Shown here: piece by piece, positions 17,578-27,028 of the stretch
How positions within the stretch are numbered: the first letter of the stretch is position 1
Layout: each line of letters starts with the position of its first letter
Assembly (NCBI GenBank): GCA_963540505.1
Contig: CAUTMV010000008.1
Coordinates: 1 to 64,000, forward strand
DNA: 64,000 nucleotides
Origin: Wolinella sp963540505
Lineage (GTDB): Bacteria > Campylobacterota > Campylobacteria > Campylobacterales > Helicobacteraceae
Direction of reading: 5' to 3'
The notes under the pieces: model-generated
Seen by the model: only the letters and a program-made list of their open reading frames with translations
Told to the model about the DNA's origin: nothing
Database searches by the model: none
Made by a program: the position numbers and the translations under genes

Positions 17578-18237
17578 TTAAAAGCGCACAATTACTCCGG
17601 CTGAAACTACGGGATACCATTTTGCGTTACCTAGCTGTTCCTCCACCTTTTTACGCTCCTTATTAATGTCGTTTTGAAGATAAGGATTCGCCGCTGCTCT
17701 TGTGGCATTGTAATCAATGCTCGGCTTACCGATATGCATCGCACCTAGATCAAATGCCAGCCCAACAGGAAGACTAAAACCAAAAAAGCTACCCGTCTCA
17801 TAGCCGATTCCCAGATAAGGAGCGACCTTGTCCCATTTGACGCTACCTGTGAGTTTGCCCAGTTCAGCAGCACTATAAGAGTGCCCTTGAATTTCATAAC
17901 TTCCGCTACCTGTCGCATCAATATCAAATTGGAGATTAGGCTTGTAGATTCCCGCAGTGAGTCTGAGGCTGCCCATGAATGGATAAAAATCTGCAAATAG
18001 CCCAAAACCTTGCGACTTCATTTTCATATCATAATTGATCTTTTCAACCTCTACACTGCGAGCTATCTTGAGATAATTAACCCCTAGCCGTGCTTTTAGT
18101 AGTGGATTAAACTTATATCCCACATCTGCTCCCAAGCCGGTTGTGCCCACTTTAGCTGCAACAGAGATTTCTCCTGCCCATGCCGATACGCTACAAAACA
18201 TAGCGAGTATTGACGCTCCTAAAATTTTCTTAAACAT
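17578..18237 (-). CDS. Outer-membrane beta-barrel protein
   Basis: 219 residues with a cleaved signal peptide (MFKKILG... to about Ala 21). Alternating beta strands rich in Gly and aromatics follow, ending in ...VIVRF, a C-terminal Phe that BamA recognises. The pattern resembles small OmpA-like or Opa-type eight-stranded barrels. It interrupts the hyp gene series between hypE and the helicase, with spacers on both sides, so it is probably a separate unit. Function unknown. Confidence 0.75.
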   Translation of the reverse strand: MFKKILGASILAMFCSVSAWAGEISVAAKVGTTGLGADVGYKFNPLLKARLGVNYLKIARSVEVEKINYDMKMKSQGFGLFADFYPFMGSLRLTAGIYKPNLQFDIDATGSGSYEIQGHSYSAAELGKLTGSVKWDKVAPYLGIGYETGSFFGFSLPVGLAFDLGAMHIGKPSIDYNATRAAANPYLQNDINKERKKVEEQLGNAKWYPVVSAGVIVRF

Positions 18238-18273
18238 AATTCATTTCCTCCTTATTTTTTAGGTTTTGGCATA

Positions 18274-20031
18274 TTATCGTTTTTTGCTTAGAGTATCGAT
18301 ATTTTCAATGATTCCTAGCTCTAAGGGGCTACTTTGTGCAAGAATCGCGCTCAAAAATTGCCCCTTTTGCTTCATCCAAAAGCGATAATCGCATACGATA
18401 ATCACGCGCTTTTTCGCCCGTGAAATAGCGACATTGAGTGCATGGAGTGCAGAGAGATTGAGCGAATTAGTCAAATGATAATGCAACATCACGGGAGAGA
18501 AGAGCACCGTGTGAAATTCCCGCCCCTGGCTTCTGTGAATCGTCAACACGCAGTCTTTATCCCTCAGCATAGGTAATCGCTCCAAAATCGCCCGTCGCTG
18601 CTTCACAAAAGGCGTGATAATCCCAAAATCCTCCTGCGCACGCACAAGCTCCTGCGCCACTTTGGCGAGCGCGTCCACCTCGCTTGGATTTGCCTGCGCG
18701 CCCCTTTTTTCGCCCATAAACAGACCGCTATCCACATAATAGAGCTCGGTAGGCTCGCTAAGTCCGCGCAGACCGATTTTATAGATATATTTGTCAAGGA
18801 TTTTTGTGAGATTCTCGCCATAGCGATGTGAATAGCTTAGGTTGCTTTGGGGAATCGTCAATTCTTGCGGGAAAGTCGGCGTGTGAGAGGAGAAAATCCC
18901 CGCCCCGTCGCGAAAATAATCCCTCAGGTGCAGAGCAGAATATTGCCATGCATTTAAAAGCGGCTCGGGCTCAAGGTCAATCTCACTTGCTTCACACACG
19001 GGCGGAAGCTGCTTGTGATCGCCAAGCATGGAGATTGGCGCATGCAGCGCGCAAAGAGCCAGAGCCTTAATGAGCGGGACAAAAGCCGCCTCGTCTAAGA
19101 AAATGTGCTTCGCTCCGCCCTTGGGCAGGGAATCAAAACGCTTAATAAAGCCATCTACCGTCATAGCCAGCACGAGTGATTCTTCAAATTTCCTCTCTCG
19201 CTCCTCTTTGCCTTGGCTAAAGAGCGTCGGCGTCGCATTTTGAGTTTTATTCAAAATGAACGGATCGCACACTTCGGGATATTGAGCCAAAAAACTCACT
19301 GATGGCTCACCCATTCTAAAAACAAGCGTGCGCTCAAATCCCAGCTCATCAAATTTCGGCATAAGAGCCCTCAACGCCTGCTCCAGCGCGCTATTGGTCG
19401 GCGCAAGCAAAAAAGCACGCACCCCGCGAGTAATCGTAAAAAGGAGCGATTCAAAAAGCACGCCCTTGGTTTTACCCGTACCTGGCGCACCCCACGTGTA
19501 GCTCAGTGGCACGGAAAATATCATCTCCACCGCCTGTCGCTGCTCTTTGCTAAGTCTAGGCGAAGGGGCGGGAATCGCCTCGGGAATCGCACTAGGAAGC
19601 TCAATCTCATCGCCATATTCGCTATAAAATCGCTCGACATTACGCACGAGAAACTTCATATCACTCAAGAGCTCTAGGCTGGAATCCTTCATAAAAAGCG
19701 TCGCGAGCTCATCATTGCAAAGAAGCTTAATAATCCCGCGCTTCTCATCATAGCTGCCCACCTCAATCTCTTCGCTTCCCACTTCCCATGTTTTTCCTTG
19801 CGAATGTAAGAGGAGATTCCCGCTCCATGAGCGCAGGGGCGTTTTGAGTGTGATTCCTGATGGAGTGCGCACCTTATCCGTGATGGGGATGCGCTCGATT
19901 CCCCTGCCCTTGGCATCAAGTAGTTCATAATAAAGCTGCGCGGAATTAATCAGCTCCTCGGCAATATCTATGGCGATGATGTTTTTGCTCCTTACGTGAG
20001 GTGTTGTCCGTATTTGTAATAGGCAGCGCAC
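18274..20031 (-). CDS. Superfamily 1 DNA/RNA helicase (UPF1/DNA2-like)
   Basis: ATP-dependent helicase with Walker A GAPGTGKT, Walker B LDEAAF, motif III GDHKQLPP and motif VI-type NVAISRAKKRV near the C-terminus. This is the AAA_11/AAA_12 arrangement of UPF1-like helicases. The start is uncertain. The GTG at 20031 gives 585 residues and overlaps hypD by 40 bases. A much better Shine-Dalgarno (AAGGAG) lies just at the hypD stop, but the codon seven bases later is ATC. The Met at 20103 lies deep inside hypD and is unlikely. Role unknown; it follows hypD directly. Confidence 0.8.
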   Translation of the reverse strand: MRCLLQIRTTPHVRSKNIIAIDIAEELINSAQLYYELLDAKGRGIERIPITDKVRTPSGITLKTPLRSWSGNLLLHSQGKTWEVGSEEIEVGSYDEKRGIIKLLCNDELATLFMKDSSLELLSDMKFLVRNVERFYSEYGDEIELPSAIPEAIPAPSPRLSKEQRQAVEMIFSVPLSYTWGAPGTGKTKGVLFESLLFTITRGVRAFLLAPTNSALEQALRALMPKFDELGFERTLVFRMGEPSVSFLAQYPEVCDPFILNKTQNATPTLFSQGKEERERKFEESLVLAMTVDGFIKRFDSLPKGGAKHIFLDEAAFVPLIKALALCALHAPISMLGDHKQLPPVCEASEIDLEPEPLLNAWQYSALHLRDYFRDGAGIFSSHTPTFPQELTIPQSNLSYSHRYGENLTKILDKYIYKIGLRGLSEPTELYYVDSGLFMGEKRGAQANPSEVDALAKVAQELVRAQEDFGIITPFVKQRRAILERLPMLRDKDCVLTIHRSQGREFHTVLFSPVMLHYHLTNSLNLSALHALNVAISRAKKRVIIVCDYRFWMKQKGQFLSAILAQSSPLELGIIENIDTLSKKR

Positions 20032-21110
20032 GCACCCTCGCTGCTTACCATGCAACTTCCCAGCGGATTTTGCGGAGTGCAGGCTTTGGCAAAAACTTTG
20101 CAATCAAAAGGCTTTGCAATGCCCTTTAAAATATCTCCACAACGACACGCGGGGTGATCTTTTGCGGGCTTTTTTTGAAAAATATCGGCAAAATAGCACT
20201 CCGCGTCCCACTCTCGAAACTCCTCTTTCAGCTTGAGAGCTGAGCGGGGAATTGCCCCAAGTCCACGCCAATTAAAGCTCTCGCGCTTAGTGAAATATCG
20301 CGTGCACAATGCTTGGGCTTTGAGATTCCCCTCCATGCTAACACTACGCGCATACTCGATCTCTAAGCGCGCCTCATGCGAGACTTTCTGTGCAACGATA
20401 CGCAAAATGCTCTCCATCACATCAATGGGCTCAAATCCCGCCACCACCACGGGAATCTTGAAACGCTCCACAAGGGGCACGTAAATTTTCGCTCCCGTAA
20501 TGACGCTCACGTGTGAGGGCGCAAGCAGTGCATTAATTTTTGAATCCTCACTCCCTAAAATCAACTCCAGCGGCTCAGGAACACAGACATGATTGATATG
20601 AAAGAGCACATTGGTAAGTTTCTCTCCCATTACACGCTCCAAAAGAGCCGCGCTCATAGGTGTCGTCGTCTCAAACCCGATTGCAAAATAGACGATTTTC
20701 TTATCCTCGTGCTCTTTGGCAATCTTGAGCACCTCCAAAGGCGAATAGACAAACCGCACATCTCTCCCCTCCGCGCGAGCCCTTTGGAGCGTCCCTTTGG
20801 AGCCCGGCACTTTAATCATATCCCCAAGCGTAACGAGAATGACCCCCTCTTGCATCGCAATCTCATACGCCTCATCGATGCGCTCTTTAGGCATGACGCA
20901 GACAGGACAGCCCGGTCCGTGAATAAGCTCAATCTCGGTGCTAAGAAGCTGATTTAGCCCATATTTCATAATCGTATGCGTATGTCCACCGCACACTTCC
21001 ATGATTTTGAGCTTTTGAGGCAGATTCTCGGCAAGCTTGTTAATTCTCTTTGCCAGCTCGATAATTACCCGATGATTGCGAAAAGAATCAATCAGGTACG
21101 CATCTTTCAT
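19992..21110 (-). CDS. hypD: Hydrogenase formation protein HypD
   Basis: Iron-sulfur scaffold that, with HypC, carries the Fe(CN)2CO unit for [NiFe]-hydrogenase. 372 residues. The conserved motifs EVCGGHTH (38-45), GPGCPVC (65-71) and the C-terminal cysteine set HPACRCGDILKG are present; the last coordinates the 4Fe-4S cluster. It overlaps hypC by 4 bases. Confidence 0.97.
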   Translation of the reverse strand: MKDAYLIDSFRNHRVIIELAKRINKLAENLPQKLKIMEVCGGHTHTIMKYGLNQLLSTEIELIHGPGCPVCVMPKERIDEAYEIAMQEGVILVTLGDMIKVPGSKGTLQRARAEGRDVRFVYSPLEVLKIAKEHEDKKIVYFAIGFETTTPMSAALLERVMGEKLTNVLFHINHVCVPEPLELILGSEDSKINALLAPSHVSVITGAKIYVPLVERFKIPVVVAGFEPIDVMESILRIVAQKVSHEARLEIEYARSVSMEGNLKAQALCTRYFTKRESFNWRGLGAIPRSALKLKEEFREWDAECYFADIFQKKPAKDHPACRCGDILKGIAKPFDCKVFAKACTPQNPLGSCMVSSEGACAAYYKYGQHLT

Positions 21111-21370
21111 CGATTTGCCTCCAGAAGCTCCCGTTCCTCCTCTTCCATCGCTTTGATAATCTCCTCATACGCCTCAAGCGAGAGTTTCGCGCTCTCTTCA
21201 TCGATTTTCCCCATCACATAGCCAATGTGAAGCAGCACGTATTCACCTATGCTTACCTCCTCTTGCAAGAGGTCGAGACTCGCCTCGCGCTCCACACCAA
21301 GCGTATCTAAAAGCGCGATATTGCGCTCTTTGTCAATTGAAATAACCTTAGAAGGTATGGCTAGACACAT
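21107..21370 (-). CDS. hypC: Hydrogenase assembly chaperone HypC
   Basis: Small chaperone that pairs with HypD and delivers the Fe unit to the hydrogenase large subunit. The start is set at MCLAIPSKV (21370) because the mature Cys at position 2 is essential; an upstream Met at 21391 would bury it. 87 residues. It overlaps hypB by 23 bases and hypD by 4. Confidence 0.95.
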   Translation of the reverse strand: MCLAIPSKVISIDKERNIALLDTLGVEREASLDLLQEEVSIGEYVLLHIGYVMGKIDEESAKLSLEAYEEIIKAMEEEERELLEANR

Positions 21371-22049
21371 ATCCGCGCTCCTTTTGCTCATGTAGGAAAC
21401 TCACAAAACGCCGAATACTTTCGGGATCTTTGGAGGAGGTTTGCAAAAGCGCAATACGCTTGTTTAGCTCCAAAAGATCCTCTTTGACCCTATCTGTGCG
21501 AAATCCGAAGTAATCTGTCATATCGCTCTTTGTAATTACCACCGCATCGGCGCAGAGGAACATGCTTGGATACTTCAGCACCTTATCATCGCCCTCAGGA
21601 ACGGACAAAAGAACGATATTCATCATACAGCCCAGATCATAGCTCGCGGGACAAACGAGATTCCCGACATTCTCAATCATAAGAAAATCCTCGCTCTGCC
21701 ACTCAAGCTCGCTAAGCGCGCGCGTAATCATCGCCGCCTCAAGATGACACGCCTCGCCCGTAGTAATCTGAAATGCCTTGATTCCCACATCATTTAGGCG
21801 TTTAGCGTCTCTGTTAGTCTCCAAATCCCCCTCAATGACGCTAAAACTAATCTCACCCAGACGCGCCATCTGCTCCAAAAGCGTTGTCTTGCCGCTTCCG
21901 GGTGAGCTCATGAAATTAATCGCATAGGTGCGAGAAGCGAGGAATCGCTCCCGCAATTTCTGCGCCTCTTGGTCGTTTTTACTTAAGATTCGCTGCACCA
22001 CTTCAACACTTTTTGTCGAAAGGTTTGGGTTATTCATCTGCTTTGACAT
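21348..22049 (-). CDS. hypB: Hydrogenase nickel incorporation GTPase HypB
   Basis: GTPase that, with HypA, inserts nickel into the hydrogenase large subunit. The ATG at 22049 has AGGAGG upstream. The P-loop reads SSPGSGKTT, followed by EGDLETNRDAKRL, the CHLEA segment and NVGNLVCPASYDLG; the Cys and His of these motifs form the metal site at the dimer interface. There is no His-rich N-terminal extension, as in H. pylori HypB. About 233 residues. Confidence 0.97.
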   Translation of the reverse strand: MSKQMNNPNLSTKSVEVVQRILSKNDQEAQKLRERFLASRTYAINFMSSPGSGKTTLLEQMARLGEISFSVIEGDLETNRDAKRLNDVGIKAFQITTGEACHLEAAMITRALSELEWQSEDFLMIENVGNLVCPASYDLGCMMNIVLLSVPEGDDKVLKYPSMFLCADAVVITKSDMTDYFGFRTDRVKEDLLELNKRIALLQTSSKDPESIRRFVSFLHEQKERGYVSSHTF

Positions 22050-22063
22050 TCGCACCTCCTAAT

Positions 22064-24343
22064 TCAAGTTCGCTCTAAAAATCGCGTAAATGCAATCTGT
22101 CCAAAGGCGATTCCACCATCATTACACGGGATTTTCTCGTGCATATAATAGGAGATTTCTGCCTCTTTAAACAGCTCGGAAATTTTATTACAAAGCTCGC
22201 GATTTTGAAAAACCCCGCCGCTAAATCCCACTGCCACGGAATCCCCCGCATACCTCTGCGCCATATCCAGCGCGATATGTGCGAGTGTGTTGATAAACTT
22301 GCTTGCGATCGTTTCGCGGGAATCCGCCCCGCTCGCAATGAGGCGCACCAGCTCGCTGGTATCTACGATTCCCTCCCTAATCGAATAGGGATAAAACTCC
22401 GTAATATTCGAGTCATAAAGCCCCTCCATCACCATGCCGCTCTCACCCTCAAAGCTATTTTGCTCTATGATTCCCGCTAGGGCTGCAATCGCATCAAAAA
22501 GCCTGCCCACAGAGCTACATAACGGCGAATGAAGCCCTCTAGCGTGCATTTTGCGTAGAATTTCAAGCTCTTCGCGCTCAAAGCTCGCAACGATAGGATG
22601 TCTGCAGCTCTCAATCTCATCGCCATAAAGATCCAAAAGGAGCGCAAGTGCAAGGCGTCGCGGCTCTTTAATTGCACTCTCGCCACCTAGCAATCTAAAA
22701 GGCTTAAAGTGCCCCACACGCGTATATCCGCGCATATCTCCGCGCAGGAATTCCCCGCCCCAAATGCTCCCATCATCACCATACCCCGTCCCATCCCAAA
22801 TGATTCCTAAAATCTCCTCTCTAATCTCATGCTCGGCTAAAAGCGAAAGCATGTGCGCATAGTGGTGCTGCACCAAAACTACGGGAATCTCACGCTGCTG
22901 CAGGGCAAAACGAGTCGATTCGTATTGAGGGTGCTTATCCGCCACAAGAAGCGTGGGCGTGAAGTGATAGAGCGAGCTAAACATCTCCCTAATGCGATGA
23001 TAATACTCGATAGAGGCGAGATTTGCCAAATCCCCGATATAAGGAGAGAGAATAATTCGATTGGAAAACGCCAGCGCGAGCGAGCTTTTTTGCTGCGCAC
23101 CGAGGGCTAAAATCGCCCCTGCGCACTCATAAGGGAGCGTGCGACTCACAGGTGCATACCCGCGCGCACAGCGGATTATTTGCATGTGATTATCCGCAAT
23201 CGTCACCACGCTATCATCGCATAGGTTGATAATCTCTCGATCGTGATCCAAATAGTAATCAAAAACCCCCTCCAGCTTCTCGCAAAGCTCGCTAGAATCT
23301 CGCACCAAAGGCTCTCCGCTGACATTCGCACTGGTAAAAACCAGAGGAATCTTCACCTGCTCCATCAAGAGCACATGAAGCGGAGAATAGGGCAAGAAAA
23401 CCCCCATAGTATCGATGTTCGGAGCTACTCCATCACAGGAGATTGCAAATTTCTCAAGCCGATGCGGACGACGCTTTGAAATAAGCACAATCGGACGCTC
23501 GGGCGAGCGCAGCAGCTCCTCCTCTAGGGGTGTGAGCTCGGTGCATTTGGCGATATCAAAAATACTGCGAAACATCACGGCAAAGGGCTTGCTGGGGCGA
23601 TTCTTACGCGCTCTAAGCTCCATTACGACACGAGATTTGGTCGCATCACATACGAGATGAAAGCCACCGATTCCCTTAATTGCGATGATGTGCCCCTTTT
23701 TAAGTAGCTTTGCCACCGCATCAAGGGCGCGATTCCCCTGCGCAAGAATCGTGCCGTCTGCGCGGTGCAAAGAGAGCTGCGGACCGCACTGCGGGCAGCT
23801 GATGGGCTCGGCATGAAACCGCCTTGAGTGCGGATTTTCATACTCACTCTTGCATTTAGGGCACATCTCAAAGCCCGCCATAGAAGTGTGAGGACGGTCG
23901 TAAGGGAGCTCGCGCACAATCGTGTAGCGCGGACCGCACTGCGTGCAGTTGATGAATGGATAGGCATAACGCCGATTCTTGCGCTCTTTAAGCTCCTTGA
24001 GGCATTCAGGGCAGAGTGAAATATCTGCGGGCAACATCGCCCAAAACTTACCCACATCGCTACTCTTGATAATCTCAAAGCTCGCATACTCATCGCGAAA
24101 TTCGCTCCATTTTACTTCAAGTGAATCGATTCTTGCCAAAGACGGAGGCTCTGCTCGCAAAATCTCCAAAAACCGCTCAATATCCGCCTTTTCACCCTCC
24201 AGCATGATCTGTGCACCTTGCGCGCTGTTGCGCGTGTAGCCTTTTAGATTGAGCCTTAATGCAAGCTGATAAACAAAGGGGCGAAATCCCACGCCCTGCA
24301 CGATTCCCATAGCCAAAATCTCTGCTCTTATGCGAAGGCTCAT
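22064..24343 (-). CDS. hypF: Carbamoyltransferase HypF
   Basis: Makes the carbamoyl group from carbamoyl phosphate and ATP and passes it to HypE, giving the CN ligands. 759 residues in the full order: acylphosphatase domain (about 1-95, GVGFRPFVYQL), double zinc-finger with repeated CxxC pairs (about 105-185), YrdC-like domain (about 200-385) and Kae1-like carbamoyltransferase domain. First gene of the hypF-hypB-hypC-hypD run; the intergenic region upstream should hold its promoter. Confidence 0.97.
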   Translation of the reverse strand: MSLRIRAEILAMGIVQGVGFRPFVYQLALRLNLKGYTRNSAQGAQIMLEGEKADIERFLEILRAEPPSLARIDSLEVKWSEFRDEYASFEIIKSSDVGKFWAMLPADISLCPECLKELKERKNRRYAYPFINCTQCGPRYTIVRELPYDRPHTSMAGFEMCPKCKSEYENPHSRRFHAEPISCPQCGPQLSLHRADGTILAQGNRALDAVAKLLKKGHIIAIKGIGGFHLVCDATKSRVVMELRARKNRPSKPFAVMFRSIFDIAKCTELTPLEEELLRSPERPIVLISKRRPHRLEKFAISCDGVAPNIDTMGVFLPYSPLHVLLMEQVKIPLVFTSANVSGEPLVRDSSELCEKLEGVFDYYLDHDREIINLCDDSVVTIADNHMQIIRCARGYAPVSRTLPYECAGAILALGAQQKSSLALAFSNRIILSPYIGDLANLASIEYYHRIREMFSSLYHFTPTLLVADKHPQYESTRFALQQREIPVVLVQHHYAHMLSLLAEHEIREEILGIIWDGTGYGDDGSIWGGEFLRGDMRGYTRVGHFKPFRLLGGESAIKEPRRLALALLLDLYGDEIESCRHPIVASFEREELEILRKMHARGLHSPLCSSVGRLFDAIAALAGIIEQNSFEGESGMVMEGLYDSNITEFYPYSIREGIVDTSELVRLIASGADSRETIASKFINTLAHIALDMAQRYAGDSVAVGFSGGVFQNRELCNKISELFKEAEISYYMHEKIPCNDGGIAFGQIAFTRFLERT

Positions 24344-24893
24344 TGCAGTCTACACCTCTTATCTTCGTAATTCCAGCCCTTTTGAGCACTGGCGGGCAAA
24401 TTTAGGAGCTTGTGCCACTGATTCATTCTCCAACAAGATAGATTTTAAAACCATTAAACCACGAGAAAATCCGAATTTGCGCGCCTCTATTTTGTGATTC
24501 CAAAAATAAAAAACAGCCATCGATTAAAAGTAAGATCAAGATATGTAATAAAATTAATTTTTTTAATGTGTTAAGAAGAATCAAAAGACGCATGATACAC
24601 CTAAAAACAGATGTATAAGATAAAAACAAAAAGGGCAAAAAATGGAAAATATTAAATTTATTTTAAGTGTGATTTTTATAACATGTCTCCATACTGCTTC
24701 GGTATGAGAAGAGGTTTTTTGGGCGACTTGAGAGTTGGGGTTTTTGCTTTTGACTTTTCCAAAACGCAAGCATCTTTTATTAATGGGGCAGTTTGGCATT
24801 TGGTGTAGTTTGGCTTGACGTTTTGGCGTTTGGGTCTCATTTTTACGCTTTTTGATTGAGTTCAAGAGCGTATTCTCACATGGAGAGATTGTA
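24344..24893 (+). other. Divergent intergenic region between hypF and the RRM gene
   Basis: About 550 bases without a convincing gene. The centre (24500-24680) is very AT-rich and likely carries promoters for the minus-strand hyp operon and the plus-strand RRM gene. A short inverted repeat CATAC/GTATG (around 24691-24707) is followed nine bases later by T6, perhaps a weak plus-strand terminator or attenuator. The stretch at 24790-24840 is G/T-rich with repeated TTTGG. Short open frames on the minus strand have no family resemblance or ribosome sites and were not called. Confidence 0.4.
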
Positions 24894-25166
24894 TTGAAAA
24901 GTATTTACGTAGGCAACATGGCTTATAGTGCCTCTGAGCAAGATGTAAGGGAGCTGTTCTCCCAGTATGGCGACGTTTTGTCCGTTAAGTTGATCGTCGA
25001 TCGGGACACGGGAAAGGCGAAGGGCTTTGGCTTTGTCGAGATGGAAGATAGCGAGGCGGAAAAGGCGATTGATGCGCTCAATAATAGCGAATTCCTAGGA
25101 CGGAATCTGCGTGTCAATGAGGCAAAGCCTCGGGAGCCAAGGGACACTAAAACTCCAAGGTATTAA
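24894..25166 (+). CDS. RRM-type RNA-binding protein
   Basis: Single RNA-recognition-motif protein of about 90 residues. The TTG at 24894 behind GGAGAG makes the product begin MKSIYVGNMAYSAS, the usual RNP2 start. RNP1 reads KGFGFVEM. This resembles H. pylori HP0827 and cyanobacterial cold-induced RRM proteins. Likely binds single-stranded RNA; targets unknown. Confidence 0.9.
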   Translation: MKSIYVGNMAYSASEQDVRELFSQYGDVLSVKLIVDRDTGKAKGFGFVEMEDSEAEKAIDALNNSEFLGRNLRVNEAKPREPRDTKTPRY

Positions 25167-25190
25167 GAGCCTGAGCTTTTCTGCTTAATT

Positions 25191-25219
25191 TTTACGGGAA
25201 TCGATCGGATTCCCGTAAA
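25191..25219 (+). terminator. Perfect 12-bp inverted repeat after the RRM gene
   Basis: Arms TTTACGGGAATC and GATTCCCGTAAA enclose a 5-base loop, 24 bases after the RRM stop. Strong enough to end transcription, although no clean T run follows on either strand. The arms contain the abundant GGAATC hexamer. It could also be a protein-binding palindrome. Confidence 0.45.
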
Positions 25220-25487
25220 GCAAAGGTTTGAGTAGAATTGCGTATGTAATCTATCGAGAGTCTTAATATGAAAGCCTCTTGGTAAGCGTTTATCTTCTGC
25301 TTTTTGTTCTTTACCTTCACACGTCTTTTCGCGATACATATAAGCGATTCCCCGCGCAGCCACTACCTTGTATGCACCCCAAATGGTGCGGTTTTGCGCA
25401 GGAATCAAGCCTCTAATCTATCTTGTAACCTTTAGAAATCTTTTTCAACAGTGCGCGCTTCCCCTATAAAATTAAACCCTATCGCCC
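25220..25487. other. Intergenic stretch, nothing convincing
   Basis: About 270 bases (320 with the hairpin) between the RRM gene and the TrkA-like gene, which converge. A minus-strand open frame covers much of it from a TTG near 25408, but it runs through the hairpin, lacks a ribosome site and resembles nothing I know. No repeats or RNA gene seen. Confidence 0.4.
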
Positions 25488-26900
25488 TCACAGTAAAACG
25501 GGCACAAACAGCTGGTGATGCCTCTTTATCTTGTTTGAGAGCCGCTCCACATCGGTGGATAAAAACCACAACATCGGCGTATGCACGACACTTTGGCTAT
25601 AAGGCAAGATTTGCAGCACCGATTCCCTGCCTTGTAGCCAGCGCAGGGGGTTTTGCGTTGAGCTTGTAATGACCTCGATCTTTTTTTGGAAAATCCTCGC
25701 GATGTTGTCATAATGCTCCATAATCTCGCTCCTAAAGGAGGAATCGGGATCAAAATCATACAGTAGCACGCTATTTCCTACCTGCGAAGAGAGGTCAAAC
25801 ACCACTGAGGAGATCTTTTCACTCTCGCCAATCTTGTCGTTTAAAATCACAACACTTTCAGAAATTTCCCTAAAATTCGCCTCTCCAAGCTTCATCACGG
25901 GGATTCCCGCCTCATAGAGCAGGCGCGGATGTTGCGCACGCAAAAAGAGCTCATGTGAGAGCAAAAGCAGCCCGATTCTCCCATATTGCTTCATATCCTG
26001 CGCCAAAAGCTCGGGAAGCTTCCGAATATGATACTCAACATAGACATTCACCCTCGGGGAATCAAGCCCCTTAAACTCCTCCAAAATACGTAGATTCCTA
26101 GGATTTAGGATACGAATATAAAGCTTTTTATTCTTTAGCTTGCTCTGCAAATAGAGAGCCTCGCTAATCATTCTCCGAATCTCCCCCTCCTCCTCAAAAT
26201 CCATATCGCAGTAGAGAAAGATGCTATTCCCAAAGGGCGCGGGAAACTGCCCGATGTCCTCTTTTATGCGATGATAAACATCTCTTAGCACGCTCGGATC
26301 ACCCACCACAAGGAGGGAATCATTAGGCTGGATCACAAGCGTCTGACGCGCCAAATGCAGCTTGCCTCCGCGATAAAGGGCTGCGATTTTCCATGTCTTT
26401 TGCTGGATCGATCCGAGTGTGCGATAGGCAAATGAACTTCCAAAAGGGACATTTACCTGCATGACCTCCCCTTCCCCCAGCCCAATATTTCGCGCCAAAA
26501 CGGGGATATTTGGAAGCCGCTCAATGAGACGATTGGTCACAAGCGTGGCAAGCGAGGGGCATTCGAGGTTTTTATCCTCAGGGTTTTTGACCCCATCTAA
26601 AATACTTAGGCGAATACGCGGCGAAAAAGCACGAATGCTCTCATACACCACCTCACGCTCTTTAGGCTCGTCCATGACAATCAGAGCGTCGCTAATCTCG
26701 CGGCTCAGCACCGCCTCAAGCTTCATAGACGAAGTGGGGTCAAAATAGTGCGCCTCAAAGCTCTCCGGGATATTTTGCGGGAGCGATTCCCTACGAGGTG
26801 TAATGATGACGTATTGATTTTTATCGGCATATTTCTGCGCGATTGTCTCGATGAAATCCCGCGCGAATCGCCCCTCCAGCACTAATAAAATCTTTTTCAT
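25488..26900 (-). CDS. TrkA-N/TrkA-C domain regulator-like protein (COG3400 type)
   Basis: 470 residues. An N-terminal Rossmann-like region (ILLVLEGRFARDFIETIA, residues 4-21) resembles a TrkA-N/RCK domain. A central TrkA-C-like unit follows around 130-215, with LVIQPNDSLLVVGDP. The remainder is an alpha/beta region I cannot place. No membrane segment, so it would act as a cytosolic regulatory subunit, probably of a potassium channel or transporter. Starts at the ATG at 26900 behind AAGGGGG. Confidence 0.65.
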   Translation of the reverse strand: MKKILLVLEGRFARDFIETIAQKYADKNQYVIITPRRESLPQNIPESFEAHYFDPTSSMKLEAVLSREISDALIVMDEPKEREVVYESIRAFSPRIRLSILDGVKNPEDKNLECPSLATLVTNRLIERLPNIPVLARNIGLGEGEVMQVNVPFGSSFAYRTLGSIQQKTWKIAALYRGGKLHLARQTLVIQPNDSLLVVGDPSVLRDVYHRIKEDIGQFPAPFGNSIFLYCDMDFEEEGEIRRMISEALYLQSKLKNKKLYIRILNPRNLRILEEFKGLDSPRVNVYVEYHIRKLPELLAQDMKQYGRIGLLLLSHELFLRAQHPRLLYEAGIPVMKLGEANFREISESVVILNDKIGESEKISSVVFDLSSQVGNSVLLYDFDPDSSFRSEIMEHYDNIARIFQKKIEVITSSTQNPLRWLQGRESVLQILPYSQSVVHTPMLWFLSTDVERLSNKIKRHHQLFVPVLL

Positions 26901-27028
26901 CACGCCCCCTTATCGCTTAAAAGGGGTAATTATACCAAAGCGACCCGCTGCGCGGTTTCCCAAAAAAGCCCATTTTTGGCTACCATTCCACAAAATTGAC
27001 GCGCCTTCACGCGCATACGGGAGAATCC

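Noticed and set aside
24423..24865. Two minus-strand short frames upstream of hypF
   Set aside because: Low-complexity translations in an AT-rich promoter region, with no ribosome sites.
25163..25408. 81-residue minus-strand frame
   Set aside because: Runs through a strong hairpin, has no ribosome site and no recognisable family.
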